Counted from the stretch's first letter, positions 41,508 through 50,287 are shown. The stretch: DNA of 64,000 nt from JBGTFE01 sp049799955 (GCA_049799955.1 JBARIW010000142.1:29944-93943); one strand, 5' to 3'. The notes: generated by a model from the sequence alone, not told the origin. A program made the numbers and translations.

Positions 41508-44500
41508 ATGCTGACGCTAAATTTCATTCGTCTTTTTGTATTCAGAAACAAAATTTCAGGTTTGGTTTTAATAGTTTGTCTTTCGGCGCTGACGCTGAGC
41601 GCGCAGACGTTTCGCGGCACGATTCTCGGTATCGTTACCGACCAGAACGGCGCGGTCGTGCCGGGCGCAAAGGTCGTCGCTAAAAATACCGGAACCGGAA
41701 TCGAGCGCTCGACCGTATCGGACGCGGACGGAAATTACACAATCCCCGAGCTTCCGATTGGCACGTATGAAGTGCGCGTCGAGCAAACCGGATTTAAGGC
41801 AAATATCATCCAGATAATGGTCGAGGTTGCCAGCGAAAAACGCGTCGATTTTAATCTCGCCGTGTCAGGAAGTACGGATTATCTGGTTACAATCGCCGCG
41901 CAGGAACAGGTTGAAACGACCAGCACGACGCTCGGCGGGACGATTCAGAGCCGGACGATTGAAGATTTGCCGGTCAACGGGCGCGATTTTACAAAGGCGC
42001 TCGTTCTCGTTCCCGGCGCGACCGGCGACCCTTCCGGCGCGACCGATTCGCCCGGCAGTTTCGGTCTTTTCAGCTCAAACGGAAATCGCGGGCGTTCAAA
42101 CAATTATTTGCTCGACGGAACGGATATGAACGACGGTTATCGCAATCTTCCGGCGATAAACGAAGCGGGCGTTTTCGGCACACCGGCGACGATTCTGCCG
42201 CTCGAAGCTATCGCGGAAGTCGCCGTTTTATCGAATTTCGAAGCTGAATACGGGCGAAACTCCGGCGCGGTCGTCAACATCGTTACCAAATCCGGCACGA
42301 ACAAATTCAGCGGCTCTCTGTTTGAGTTTGTGCGCAACGACAAATTCGACGCGCGAAACTTTTTTAACCCGAAGCCCGACCCGCAGACGGCTTTTCGCAA
42401 CAATCAGTTCGGCGGCTCGCTCGGCGGACCGATATTTAAAAACCGGACATTTTTCTACGCCGCTTACGAAGGACAGCGCGAGCGCGTCGGCTTAAACTCG
42501 ACGGCGAGAATTCCCGACCCGCGCGAAATCGCCGCTCTTCTGGCGGGCGGCGGCGGCGAGATTGGCGGCGGCATTGCGCTGAATCCGGTTATCGGGCGGC
42601 TTCTCGCGCTCAACCCGTGGGGAATGCCGAATCGTCCTTTGCCTTTATTCGACGATACGGGCAGACCGAATCTTTTCGTAACGACGCGCGCGTTTAACGA
42701 TGTGGACAGCTTTATCGGTAAAATCGACCATTCGTTTGACGAAAACAATCAGCTCACAGGGCGTTATTTTTTCGGAACGAGCGAGCAGTCTTTCCCGCTT
42801 GCGATTCAGGGCGGAAACGTTCTGCCCGGCTACAACACCGTTACGCCGACCGACGTTCATCTCGTTTCGGTTTCTTACTTAAAGATTTTTTCTTCTACCA
42901 AAGTCAACGAATTTCGTTTCGGCTACAACAATTTCAAACAGGGATTTTTCCCCGAAGACGGTGATTTCGACCCGCGCAGCATCGGTTTAAACACGGGCGT
43001 TACAAACCCGAGAGATTTCGGCTTGCCGTTTATACGCATCAGAAACGACGACATCGGCGCAATCGCTTCCATCGGCTCGAATCTTTCCGTTCCGCGCGCG
43101 CGAACGGACGTAAATTATCACATTATCGACAATTTTTCGTGGAAACTGAAAAGCCACGATTTGAAGCTCGGCTACGAATTCCGGCGCACGACGGTTGACG
43201 CGTTTTTCGACGCGGGCTATCGCGGGCGGCTCGATTTCGATTCGCTGGCGGATTTTCTGACCGGAACTTTAAGCGGCGGACGCTCGGCTCGCGGCGATTC
43301 TCAGCGCAATACTTTTCAGGACTCGCACGCGTTTTTTATTCAGGACACGTGGCGCGTAAATCGCAAACTGACTTTAAACGGCGGTCTGCGCTGGGATTAT
43401 TTCGGCGTCATCGGCGAGAAAAATAATCTGCTCAGCAATTTCGACCTTCAGCGAGGCTTAATTCAGGTCGGCGCAAGCGGTCTGGACAAGCTTTACAATG
43501 CCGACTGGAACAATTTCAGCCCGCGCGTCGGTTTCGCATACGACATTACGGGTAAAGGAAAAACGGTTGTTCGCGGCGGTTGGGGCTTGTTTTACGACGC
43601 CTATTCGCAGGATTTCTTCGTCGGGCAGCTTCCGTTTAATACATTTAATCCGGGACCGGCTTACAATCCGGTCGGACCTGCGCCGATTTTGTTTTCGTTT
43701 TCGACGACTCCGACGATTCAGAACAACGTGTCGATTTTTACCGATTATCTCGACTCTGACGTTTTCGCCGTTGACCGAAATCTCGGAACGCCGACAATCC
43801 AGAATTTCAATTTAAATTTGCAGCAGGAAATTTTCAAAAATGTCGTCTGGCAAATCGGCTATGTCGGCTCGCGCGGCACAAATCTGTTTCGTTACCGCGA
43901 CATCAATCAGCCTGTAAATCCGGCAAATTCGACTGCACGCCCGTTCGACAACGGACCGTTTGCGCCTTCCGGCGGCACGTTTTTCTACGTCAATTATCTC
44001 GAAACGAGCGCGAATTCGAATTACAACGCGATGCAGACGAGCCTGAGCCTGCGAAATCTCAAAGGATTTTCGGGACAGATAAATTACACTTGGTCGCACT
44101 CGATTGACAACGCTTCCGACGGGCAGGATTATGTCGCCAACGCGACTCAGCCCGATAACAGCTACCGTACGGACTGGGAACGCGGAAACTCGAACTTCGA
44201 CGTTCGCCAGCGTTTTGTGGCGATGATTAGCTACGCCGTTCCGAATTTAATTAAAAAATATCCGCGCCTCGGAGATGGATGGCAATTAAATACGGTCGTA
44301 ACACTTCGAACGGGAAGCCCGTTTCACGTAAATCTTTTTGACGATTACAACGGCACGGGCGAATTTTTTCCGCGTCCCGATATTGTCGGCAATCCGTATT
44401 CGGGAACGAGCACGCCGGACAATTTTTTGAATCTTTCGGCGTTCAAAGTTCCTTGTACGTTTATTCCCGACCCGGGCGGCGACGGCAGCGCCGGACAATG

Positions 44501-44843
44501 CGCGCCGGGTTCGTATCATTTCGGAAATCTCGGACGCAATTCTTTAATCGGTCCCGGATACGCGAATGTCGATTTCTCGATTTTCAAGACGACGCGAATA
44601 ACCGAACGCGTAAATCTACAGCTTCGGATGGAGATTTTCAACGCTTTTAATCGTCCGAATTTCGCATCGCCGCTTCTGCCGGGATTTGCGGCGGACGCGA
44701 GCTATAACGGAATCGACCCTGTAACGGGACGCGGAATCGGTTTTCTGCCGATAACCGTTACGCCCGATGTCGGCATCGGAAACCCGTTTCTCGGCGGCGG
44801 CGGCTCGCGAAACGTTCAATTTTCAGTGCGCCTGGCGTTTTAA
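41508..44843 (+). CDS. TonB-dependent receptor with carboxypeptidase-regulatory-like domain (Oar-like)
   Basis: 1111 residues, complete. Signal peptide (SGLVLIVCLSALTLSAQ), a CarboxypepD-regulatory-like domain (about 35-110, GTILGIVTDQNGAVVPGAKV...GNYTIPELPIGTYEV), a plug (about 125-255, with SRTIEDLPVNGRDF, SNGNRGRSNNYLLDGTDMND and SGAVVNIVTKSGTNKFSG) and the outer-membrane barrel to the C-terminal strand ending VQFSVRLAF. The gene ends against a heptamer hairpin. It is homologous in layout to the truncated receptor at the start of the window. Likely substrate: a glycan or peptide; nothing adjacent specifies it. Confidence 0.94.
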   Translation: MLTLNFIRLFVFRNKISGLVLIVCLSALTLSAQTFRGTILGIVTDQNGAVVPGAKVVAKNTGTGIERSTVSDADGNYTIPELPIGTYEVRVEQTGFKANIIQIMVEVASEKRVDFNLAVSGSTDYLVTIAAQEQVETTSTTLGGTIQSRTIEDLPVNGRDFTKALVLVPGATGDPSGATDSPGSFGLFSSNGNRGRSNNYLLDGTDMNDGYRNLPAINEAGVFGTPATILPLEAIAEVAVLSNFEAEYGRNSGAVVNIVTKSGTNKFSGSLFEFVRNDKFDARNFFNPKPDPQTAFRNNQFGGSLGGPIFKNRTFFYAAYEGQRERVGLNSTARIPDPREIAALLAGGGGEIGGGIALNPVIGRLLALNPWGMPNRPLPLFDDTGRPNLFVTTRAFNDVDSFIGKIDHSFDENNQLTGRYFFGTSEQSFPLAIQGGNVLPGYNTVTPTDVHLVSVSYLKIFSSTKVNEFRFGYNNFKQGFFPEDGDFDPRSIGLNTGVTNPRDFGLPFIRIRNDDIGAIASIGSNLSVPRARTDVNYHIIDNFSWKLKSHDLKLGYEFRRTTVDAFFDAGYRGRLDFDSLADFLTGTLSGGRSARGDSQRNTFQDSHAFFIQDTWRVNRKLTLNGGLRWDYFGVIGEKNNLLSNFDLQRGLIQVGASGLDKLYNADWNNFSPRVGFAYDITGKGKTVVRGGWGLFYDAYSQDFFVGQLPFNTFNPGPAYNPVGPAPILFSFSTTPTIQNNVSIFTDYLDSDVFAVDRNLGTPTIQNFNLNLQQEIFKNVVWQIGYVGSRGTNLFRYRDINQPVNPANSTARPFDNGPFAPSGGTFFYVNYLETSANSNYNAMQTSLSLRNLKGFSGQINYTWSHSIDNASDGQDYVANATQPDNSYRTDWERGNSNFDVRQRFVAMISYAVPNLIKKYPRLGDGWQLNTVVTLRTGSPFHVNLFDDYNGTGEFFPRPDIVGNPYSGTSTPDNFLNLSAFKVPCTFIPDPGGDGSAGQCAPGSYHFGNLGRNSLIGPGYANVDFSIFKTTRITERVNLQLRMEIFNAFNRPNFASPLLPGFAADASYNGIDPVTGRGIGFLPITVTPDVGIGNPFLGGGGSRNVQFSVRLAF

Positions 44844-44952
44844 AAGGATGAAGGCGGAAGGATGAAAAAGAAAGGGTGATACGTAATACGTGATACGCGA
44901 TACGCAAAATCAACGTATCACGTATTACTTCTTTCGGTTTTATTTCATCCTT
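44844..44952. repeat. Nested heptamer hairpin, units AGGATGA and GTGATAC
   Basis: Outer left arm 44846-44868 (AGGATGA, AGGCGGA, AGGATGA) faces outer right arm about 44940-44953 (TTCATCCTTC). The inner left arm 44876-44906 (GTGATAC, GTAATAC, GTGATAC, GCGATAC) faces the inner right arm 44913-44928 (GTATCAC, GTATTAC). Two unrelated 7-nt families are stacked in one hairpin. It begins at the stop codon of the TonB receptor. Confidence 0.9.
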
Positions 44953-44954
44953 CT

Positions 44955-46406
44955 CTATACCGGCTCGACAATCATTTTGCCGTCGAGGTTTTTCTCCGAT
45001 TTACAGACGCCGATAATTTTTCCGAGTATTCGAACGTCTTTTTCGTCAAATAATTGCGGCTCGCTGCCAATTCCTTCAAGACAGACGATGCCGAAAGCCG
45101 CATCGTAGAACCCGCAGCTAATCGCGTCGGTCGCCGTCTCGACAATCGCGGCTAAATCGCCGCCGGTAACTTTTCCACTGGCAACGACGGCGAGCGAATC
45201 TTTCCGCAAGCCGATGCCGGCAAGATGATTGTTTTTTATCCAGACGCCCTGAATGTCTTCGTAGTGCGAAATTGAAGGCGGCAGAACCAATTCCAGTCTT
45301 TCTTCAAATAAACTTTTTCCCGAAAACATTTCTTCAATCACAGCCGAATTTTTTTCCTGCAAAACGCTTTCGTATTCTTTGACCAAATTTTTCGCGGCTT
45401 CTTCGCTGATATGATTTTGGGCGATTTTAACTGCTTCGAACAAGCAGAAAGTCGCCGCCGAAAAGTCGTCAAGATAGATTAAAGTTTTGGTTTTTGTCAG
45501 ATAAGTTTCGACCAGATACGACTTATTTTCGCCGCTATCGAGAATGTCTATAGCTTTTTCGCTGGTTTCTAAAGCATTTGTGTATTTTTTTTCGGCAAAA
45601 TAAATCTGAGCTTTTGTATCGAGCGAAAACCCTTCGCGCGTACGGTCTTTTATTTGCCTGAAAATCTTTGTCGCGCTGTCGATTGCTTCGTGCGCTTTGG
45701 CAAATTTATTTTCTGATTTATAAAGCTGCGCGAGATTGTTTTCGACCGTGCCCAGATAAATTTGATGCCCCGATTTATGATGATAATATCTAGCCAATTC
45801 GAAGTTTTTTAGTGCTTCGGTTAAATTATTAAGATTTTTTAGCGCAAGCCCCAAATTTGTGCAAAAACTCCCATTTAGAAAAGCATCTCCATGAATTAAA
45901 AAACTGTCTTGAAAAGTTTTCAGATGTGAAACAGCCCGTTCATATTTTTCATTAGCAATCAAAATCATGCTCTTTATTAAAAGAGAATAGATTCTTGTAT
46001 TATTTGAATTTGGCAAATTATGAAATAAAGACTCTTCTATCCATGTTTCAGCTTCAACTAATTCGCCTGTTCTCCAGTAAGCAAGCGCCAAATAATTTTC
46101 ACACTCGGCGATTTTCTTAATATTACCGATATTAAGAAAATGATTTCGAGCTTCGGTCATTAAATTTTTTGATTTTTCCTGAGCTTCCAGAATTTGCTTA
46201 TTATGACCGTGAAAGCCGATTAAACTGCCGCATCGCAGAATAATCTCAGCCGCTGCGTCAGACTCGTATTCCTCGATGTTAGGAAAGGTTGTAGTGTCTT
46301 CCCAAATATCTTTTAGCTCTGCTAAAGCCTCGTCATATCTACCGCATCGCTCAAGGGAAAACAGCCTTTCGAGCAATGCCGTAGTCTGGGTGTGGAGAAC
46401 TTTCAT
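44955..46406 (-). CDS. TPR protein with C-terminal S24/LexA-like domain
   Basis: 483 residues, cytoplasmic. Residues about 5-375 are TPR units (for example CGRYDEALAELKDIWED, FQDSFLIHGDAFLNGSFCT, LTEALKNFELARYYHHKSGH, FAKAHEAIDSATKIFRQI, YTNALETSEKAIDIL). The last ~110 residues resemble the LexA/CI peptidase fold: AGIGLRKDSLAVVASGKV aligns with the LexA segment around GIMDGDLLAV, and VRILGKIIGVCKSEKN with its terminal strand. The catalytic Ser and Lys positions are not conserved, so this fold is probably inactive and may serve dimerisation or ligand sensing. It is divergent from the secreted repeat peptide gene and next to a CI-type HTH gene. RRNPP-type (Rap/PlcR) parallels are inference. Confidence 0.85.
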   Translation of the reverse strand: MKVLHTQTTALLERLFSLERCGRYDEALAELKDIWEDTTTFPNIEEYESDAAAEIILRCGSLIGFHGHNKQILEAQEKSKNLMTEARNHFLNIGNIKKIAECENYLALAYWRTGELVEAETWIEESLFHNLPNSNNTRIYSLLIKSMILIANEKYERAVSHLKTFQDSFLIHGDAFLNGSFCTNLGLALKNLNNLTEALKNFELARYYHHKSGHQIYLGTVENNLAQLYKSENKFAKAHEAIDSATKIFRQIKDRTREGFSLDTKAQIYFAEKKYTNALETSEKAIDILDSGENKSYLVETYLTKTKTLIYLDDFSAATFCLFEAVKIAQNHISEEAAKNLVKEYESVLQEKNSAVIEEMFSGKSLFEERLELVLPPSISHYEDIQGVWIKNNHLAGIGLRKDSLAVVASGKVTGGDLAAIVETATDAISCGFYDAAFGIVCLEGIGSEPQLFDEKDVRILGKIIGVCKSEKNLDGKMIVEPV

Positions 46407-46441
46407 AACTTATTTTGAAATATTTCTGGTAGTATATACGC

Positions 46442-46457
46442 GATACTTTAAAGTATC
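46442..46457. promoter_or_regulatory. Perfect 16-bp palindrome between divergent genes
   Basis: GATACTTTAAAGTATC is self-complementary. It lies in the 83-bp gap between the TPR/S24-like gene (start 46406) and the secreted peptide gene (start 46490). The half-site ATACTT also occurs at the start of the nearby HTH gene (about 47210) and in inverted form (AAGTAT) about 55 bp further up. It is a natural operator candidate for the HTH protein. Confidence 0.6.
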
Positions 46458-46489
46458 AAGAAAAAAAAACGGATTCAGGAGAAACAATC

Positions 46490-46741
46490 ATGAAATTAAC
46501 ACTTAAACTTATTTTGGTCGTATGTCTTTTCAGTTCAGTCGCTTTTGCCGACGGTGATATGACTAATGGTGGATTCACAGACGGCAATATGACTAACGGC
46601 GGAAAAACCGATGGCAATATGGGAAGCGGCGGATTCACCGACGGAAATATGGGAAACGGCGGCAGAGCTGTCAATGACCCGAATCAAGCGGATTCCGCTC
46701 TGACTTTTATTCAAAATTATCTGTTCTCGATATTTGAATAA
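46490..46741 (+). CDS. Tiny secreted repeat peptide
   Basis: 83 residues. Signal peptide (LTLKLILVVCLFSSVAFA, cleaved before DGD). Then four 10-residue repeats of the form DGNMTNGGFT (residues 21-60: DGDMTNGGFT, DGNMTNGGKT, DGNMGSGGFT, DGNMGNGGRA) and a C-terminal tail VNDPNQADSALTFIQNYLFS with an amphipathic helix. An AGGAGA ribosome site precedes the ATG. It is not a known family. Possible roles are a processed signalling peptide for the adjacent TPR protein, or a small surface protein; both are inference. Confidence 0.8.
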   Translation: MKLTLKLILVVCLFSSVAFADGDMTNGGFTDGNMTNGGKTDGNMGSGGFTDGNMGNGGRAVNDPNQADSALTFIQNYLFSIFE

Positions 46742-46762
46742 ACTTTAGCCCGGATATTTATC

Positions 46763-46786
46763 TAAACAACGATTTATTGTTGTTTT
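46763..46786. terminator. Weak hairpin at convergent gene ends
   Basis: AACAA-n7-TTGTT stem followed by a T-run lies between the peptide gene and the end of the HTH gene; the HTH stop codon is inside it. Confidence 0.45.
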
Positions 46787-47211
46787 CCCGAGAAAGTAAT
46801 GGTTTCATCCATAACTTTCTCTTTCTTAATATTCTCGGAAGTTAATACGACGACTTTTGATTGAGCGGCTTCGGTTTGGCGGCTTAATACTTCTTCGATT
46901 AACTCCAGACACTCTCGCCTGACAAATTCCCGCAATTGGTCAGATGGTCGGAGTGTGTCTTCAGATTGAGAGGATTCGACGAATTTTTTACCTTGTCCGG
47001 TGAGGAGCCAGTGAATCGAATAAGGCGTTCGCTCGGAAATTATTACCAGAACATTGGAGTCGGGCATTCTGCCGAACAGATAATTTTTTGCCGCCTGATA
47101 CGAAATATTCAACAATCGTGCAACCTCGACAGGCTGTGAACTGCCGCAAACTTCGACGAATCTTTTAATAAAATCAGAATTTTCAACTTTTTTTAATTTT
47201 CCGCTTGACAT
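46774..47211 (-). CDS. CI-repressor-type HTH protein without peptidase domain
   Basis: 145 residues. The N-terminal HTH of the phage CI/Phage_CI_repr type spans about 10-80: FIKRFVEVCGSSQPVEVARL, then LLNISYQAAKNYLFGRMPD and the hallmark YSIHWLLTGQGKKF. CI-type repressors normally continue into an S24 domain; here the tail (about 85-145) is helical and charged with no S24 motif. The inactive S24-like domain sits instead on the TPR protein nearby. Likely a DNA-binding regulator of the divergent region. Confidence 0.85.
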   Translation of the reverse strand: MSSGKLKKVENSDFIKRFVEVCGSSQPVEVARLLNISYQAAKNYLFGRMPDSNVLVIISERTPYSIHWLLTGQGKKFVESSQSEDTLRPSDQLREFVRRECLELIEEVLSRQTEAAQSKVVVLTSENIKKEKVMDETITFSGKQQ

Positions 47212-47385
47212 ACTTATACGATTATGGAATATTATAAATGATTGTTCAACTGTTTAGGTGTTTATTAAGTATAAATCACAAAAACATTTTGATAAAGAAA
47301 TAAGTTAATTTGACTAGTGATTTTTCTTTGATAAGATAGAAAGTAATATCAAGTTTCGCTGCTGGCTGCACCCTGTAGTTAGCGC

Positions 47386-47424
47386 GAAAAAAAGAGGGAG
47401 ACGGTGTGGGAGACGTTTCCCTCG
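47386..47424 (-). terminator. Rho-independent terminator of flavoprotein gene
   Basis: On the minus strand a GAGGGA/TCCCTC stem (47418-47423 with 47394-47399) is followed by seven U residues (plus-strand A-run 47387-47393), 9-45 bases past the stop of the BaiN-like gene. Confidence 0.75.
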
Positions 47425-47431
47425 CTTTATT

Positions 47432-48592
47432 TTAAACTGTCTGTCCGGCGGCAAAGGCGGAAGCCCAAGCCCATTGAAAATTATAGCCGCCGAGCCAGCC
47501 CGTAACGTCCACAATTTCTCCGATAAAATAAAGCCCCGAAACTTTTTTCGATTCCATCGTTTGCGAAGAAAGTTCGTCGCAGACGACGCCGCCGAGCGTA
47601 ACTTCCGCTTTGTGGTAGCCTTCGGTTTCATCAAAATTTACCTGCCAACTGTTTAATTTTTCGGCAATTTGTTCGATTTCTTTTATGTTTAGCTGATAAA
47701 GCGGTTTATTGGAAAACTGCTGCGCGATAAAAACTGCGGCAAACCGATTTGGCAGAAATCGGCTGAGAAAATTATCCAGATTCTGCCGGCTTTCGCGATT
47801 TTTTTCTAAAAGCTCGAAAGCATTTTCCGACGGCATTAAATCAATCGTAACCGGCTTTTCCTTTTTCCAGTAATTTGAAATCTGCAAAATCGCCGGACCG
47901 GAAAGACCCCGATGCGTGAACAAAATATTTTCCCGGAAAGACGCTTTGCCCGAAGAAACAACCGAATCGACCGAAACGCCCGCGAGCTTGCGGAAATTTT
48001 TTTCGTTTGCAAACACCAGCGGCACAAGCGAGGGCTTTGTCCCGACAGTTTTAATCCCGAATTGTCGGGCGATGCGATAGCCGAAATTAGTCGCGCCGAT
48101 TTTCGGAAATGAAAGTCCGCCCGTTGCAATGACAAGACTTTCGCCCGAAAAAACGCCTTGATTTGTCTCGATTTCAAACAAATTATTTTTGGAAACGCTT
48201 TTTACCGAGCAGTTTGTGCGAATTTCAACTTTTGCCCGCGCGCATTCCGCCAAAAGCATTTCGACAATCAGGCGCGAAGATTCGCGGCAGAAAAGCTGAC
48301 CGAGCTTTTTTTCGTAAAATTCGATTTTGTGTTTTTTGACTAATTCGATGAAATCGTTCGGCGTATAGCGCGCCAGCGCGGATTTACAAAAATGCGGATT
48401 TTGTGAGACGAAATTTTCGGGTTTTGTATAAATGTTCGTGAAATTGCAGCGTCCGCCGCCGGAAATTATGATTTTGCGTCCGATTTGCGCGTTGTGTTCG
48501 ATGACCAGAGTTTTTCGCCCGCGCTTTCCGGCTTCGGCGGCGCAGAAAAGTCCTGCCGCGCCCGCGCCGATGATAATTACGTCGAATTTCAT
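47432..48592 (-). CDS. BaiN/RdsA (HI0933) family FAD flavoprotein
   Basis: 386 residues from ATG 48592; a longer frame starting at 48709 overlaps DinB and lacks support. Rossmann FAD-binding motif FDVIIIGAGAAGLFCAAEAG at the N-terminus, then GRKIIISGGGRCNFTN and LVIATGGLSFPKIGATNFGY, the latter typical of the HI0933 family; the C-terminus DVTGWLGGYNFQWAWASAFA binds the flavin. The substrate is unknown in this lineage. It overlaps the DinB gene by 4 bases (ATGA), so translationally coupled. Confidence 0.93.
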   Translation of the reverse strand: MKFDVIIIGAGAAGLFCAAEAGKRGRKTLVIEHNAQIGRKIIISGGGRCNFTNIYTKPENFVSQNPHFCKSALARYTPNDFIELVKKHKIEFYEKKLGQLFCRESSRLIVEMLLAECARAKVEIRTNCSVKSVSKNNLFEIETNQGVFSGESLVIATGGLSFPKIGATNFGYRIARQFGIKTVGTKPSLVPLVFANEKNFRKLAGVSVDSVVSSGKASFRENILFTHRGLSGPAILQISNYWKKEKPVTIDLMPSENAFELLEKNRESRQNLDNFLSRFLPNRFAAVFIAQQFSNKPLYQLNIKEIEQIAEKLNSWQVNFDETEGYHKAEVTLGGVVCDELSSQTMESKKVSGLYFIGEIVDVTGWLGGYNFQWAWASAFAAGQTV

Positions 48593-49104
48593 TGCGCCAG
48601 ATAGCGAGTTTTCAGGATATTCAAGTGATGTCGAACGTGTCCGGCGGAAATATACGCCAGAGCGCGAACCGAAAATGGAAAGCCGCTTGCCGTTCCCGTG
48701 CGCCGCCACGCTTCATCGTCCATGTTTTTGAAAAAATACAGATTTGTCCGGCGAAGCAGCATAAATTCCTCGGTCAAATCAGACAGATTACGGCTGTTAA
48801 AGTTTCCGTTTTCGATATAACCGTCCTGCTCAAAACCTTCAATCGGCGTTTTGTCGGCGCGCGCGATTCGCAACGCGCGGTAAGCGAAAATTTTTTCCGT
48901 ATCGATAAGATGTCCGAGCAGCTCTTTAATTGTCCATTTGCCTTCGGCATAAGCAAACGCGCCTTTTTCTTCGGCAATCTCGCCGAAAATGTTCTGCACG
49001 TCGGCAATTTGGCTTTCCAATGCCGGAACGATTTCCGCCTCGGGAACGAGCGAAGCGTAGGTTTCGTAATATTCGTTATATTCGTCTTTTTCGGGGCGAT
49101 TCAT
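48589..49104 (-). CDS. DinB family (DUF664) metal-binding protein
   Basis: 171 residues, four-helix bundle. Metal-binding His of the DinB/YfiT type: KELLGHLIDTEKIFAYRALR near 65 and AYISAGHVRHHLNILKTRYL near the C-terminus (two His). These proteins are bacillithiol/mycothiol-type transferases or related hydrolases; which thiol applies here is unknown. Downstream neighbour BaiN is translationally coupled. Confidence 0.9.
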   Translation of the reverse strand: MNRPEKDEYNEYYETYASLVPEAEIVPALESQIADVQNIFGEIAEEKGAFAYAEGKWTIKELLGHLIDTEKIFAYRALRIARADKTPIEGFEQDGYIENGNFNSRNLSDLTEEFMLLRRTNLYFFKNMDDEAWRRTGTASGFPFSVRALAYISAGHVRHHLNILKTRYLAQ

Positions 49105-49156
49105 AATCTACACATCTTAACAAAAAATCGCGCAATTCTGCATTTTTTTAATAAAT

Positions 49157-50287
49157 TTACTGCCGGTTGCAGGCAATCGCGTGCGCCTCCCGCAAATCAT
49201 CGGCAATTTTGAGGCGGTTTTTTTCGTTGTCTTCCTTCAAAAGACAAATCACATTAGCCGCATTCTGTTTAATGCATTTGTCTTTTTTATGCATTTTTAT
49301 CCCGTCAACAATCGATTCGGTCTGACCGATGCAAACCAGTTTATGATGCCCGCGCTTTCGTTTGTCGGTAATCCGCTTTGAGATAACGTAAATCGCCGAA
49401 ACCGGCTCAAAATTAGCGTCGAGCGGGAAAACTTCAAAATCGTATCTTCCTTTTTTCCCGCGCAGAACCGCCGAGCTAATCGGTTTAGCCTTTTTAATTA
49501 CAGGCTTTTTCGGAATAATTTTTACTTCCGCGACAATTTTTGGTTCAAGCGCTTTAACCTTTTTTACCTGCGCTTCCGCTTTTACAATCGATTTAACTTT
49601 CTTCGCTTCGGACTTATCGATTTTGATATTTGCCGCAATCTTTTTTTGAGTTTCGGGCTTGACGATTTGCGTCGAAGCTTTAGATTTTTCAGCGGAAACA
49701 ATCAATCCGGTCTTTTGAACTTTCGGCTTTACCGCTTTAGAAATATCGACCGTTTTCTTTTCAGTCTTTTTAACGGAAACCAAGCTGACCGTACCGGAGC
49801 TTTTTTTCGCTGCCGTTTTTTCACTTTTGGCAACAGTCTTAATTTGAGTTTTTGCCTTGACGGTTCGTTCTGCGACCGCCGTTTTTTTTATCGCTTCGAA
49901 TTTTTTAATTTTAGTTTCAGCCGCAGATTTCTTCTGCGTTTTCGGATTTGAAATCTTTCCTTTAGCGGCGGTCGATTTAGTTTTTTCTTCCGCTTTAGCG
50001 GTTATTTTTACCGGCGTCTTTTTTACAATCGGCTTGTTTTTTTGATTGACTATCGCCGCAGATTGTTTTTTGGTTTTTGATTTATTCGCCGGTGTTTTTT
50101 CCCCGGCTAGTTTGACGGGTGTGGCGGGAATCTTGATATTTTTCTTTGCCTTCGGCTTAATTTCTACAATGACTTTTTTTTCGACCTTACCTGTCTGAGC
50201 CTTTTTAGTCAGAGGTTTAGCGTCCGAAATTTTGGCTTTCAGCTTTGGATTCAGGATTTTTTTCGTTTCTTTTATCTCGCGTTTCAT
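49157..50287 (-). CDS. Lys/Ala-rich protein with GIY-YIG-like C-terminus
   Basis: 376 residues from ATG 50287. The first ~280 residues are a highly basic, low-complexity tail (Lys/Ala/Thr/Val, histone-H1-like, e.g. KTAVAERTVKAKTQIKTVAK). The last ~95 residues form a compact domain: YDFEVFPLDANFEPVSAIYV, then HHKLVCIGQTESIVDGI and HKKDKCIKQNAANVICLLKE, which follow the GIY-YIG pattern (strand, IGQT, His, DNA contacts). The basic tail may bind DNA non-specifically. Catalytic Glu is not certain. No partner visible. Confidence 0.75.
   Translation of the reverse strand: MKREIKETKKILNPKLKAKISDAKPLTKKAQTGKVEKKVIVEIKPKAKKNIKIPATPVKLAGEKTPANKSKTKKQSAAIVNQKNKPIVKKTPVKITAKAEEKTKSTAAKGKISNPKTQKKSAAETKIKKFEAIKKTAVAERTVKAKTQIKTVAKSEKTAAKKSSGTVSLVSVKKTEKKTVDISKAVKPKVQKTGLIVSAEKSKASTQIVKPETQKKIAANIKIDKSEAKKVKSIVKAEAQVKKVKALEPKIVAEVKIIPKKPVIKKAKPISSAVLRGKKGRYDFEVFPLDANFEPVSAIYVISKRITDKRKRGHHKLVCIGQTESIVDGIKMHKKDKCIKQNAANVICLLKEDNEKNRLKIADDLREAHAIACNRQ

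Noticed and set aside
48593..48709. Longer start of the BaiN-like flavoprotein
   Set aside because: Would overlap DinB by 121 bp; the FAD motif starts right after ATG 48592.
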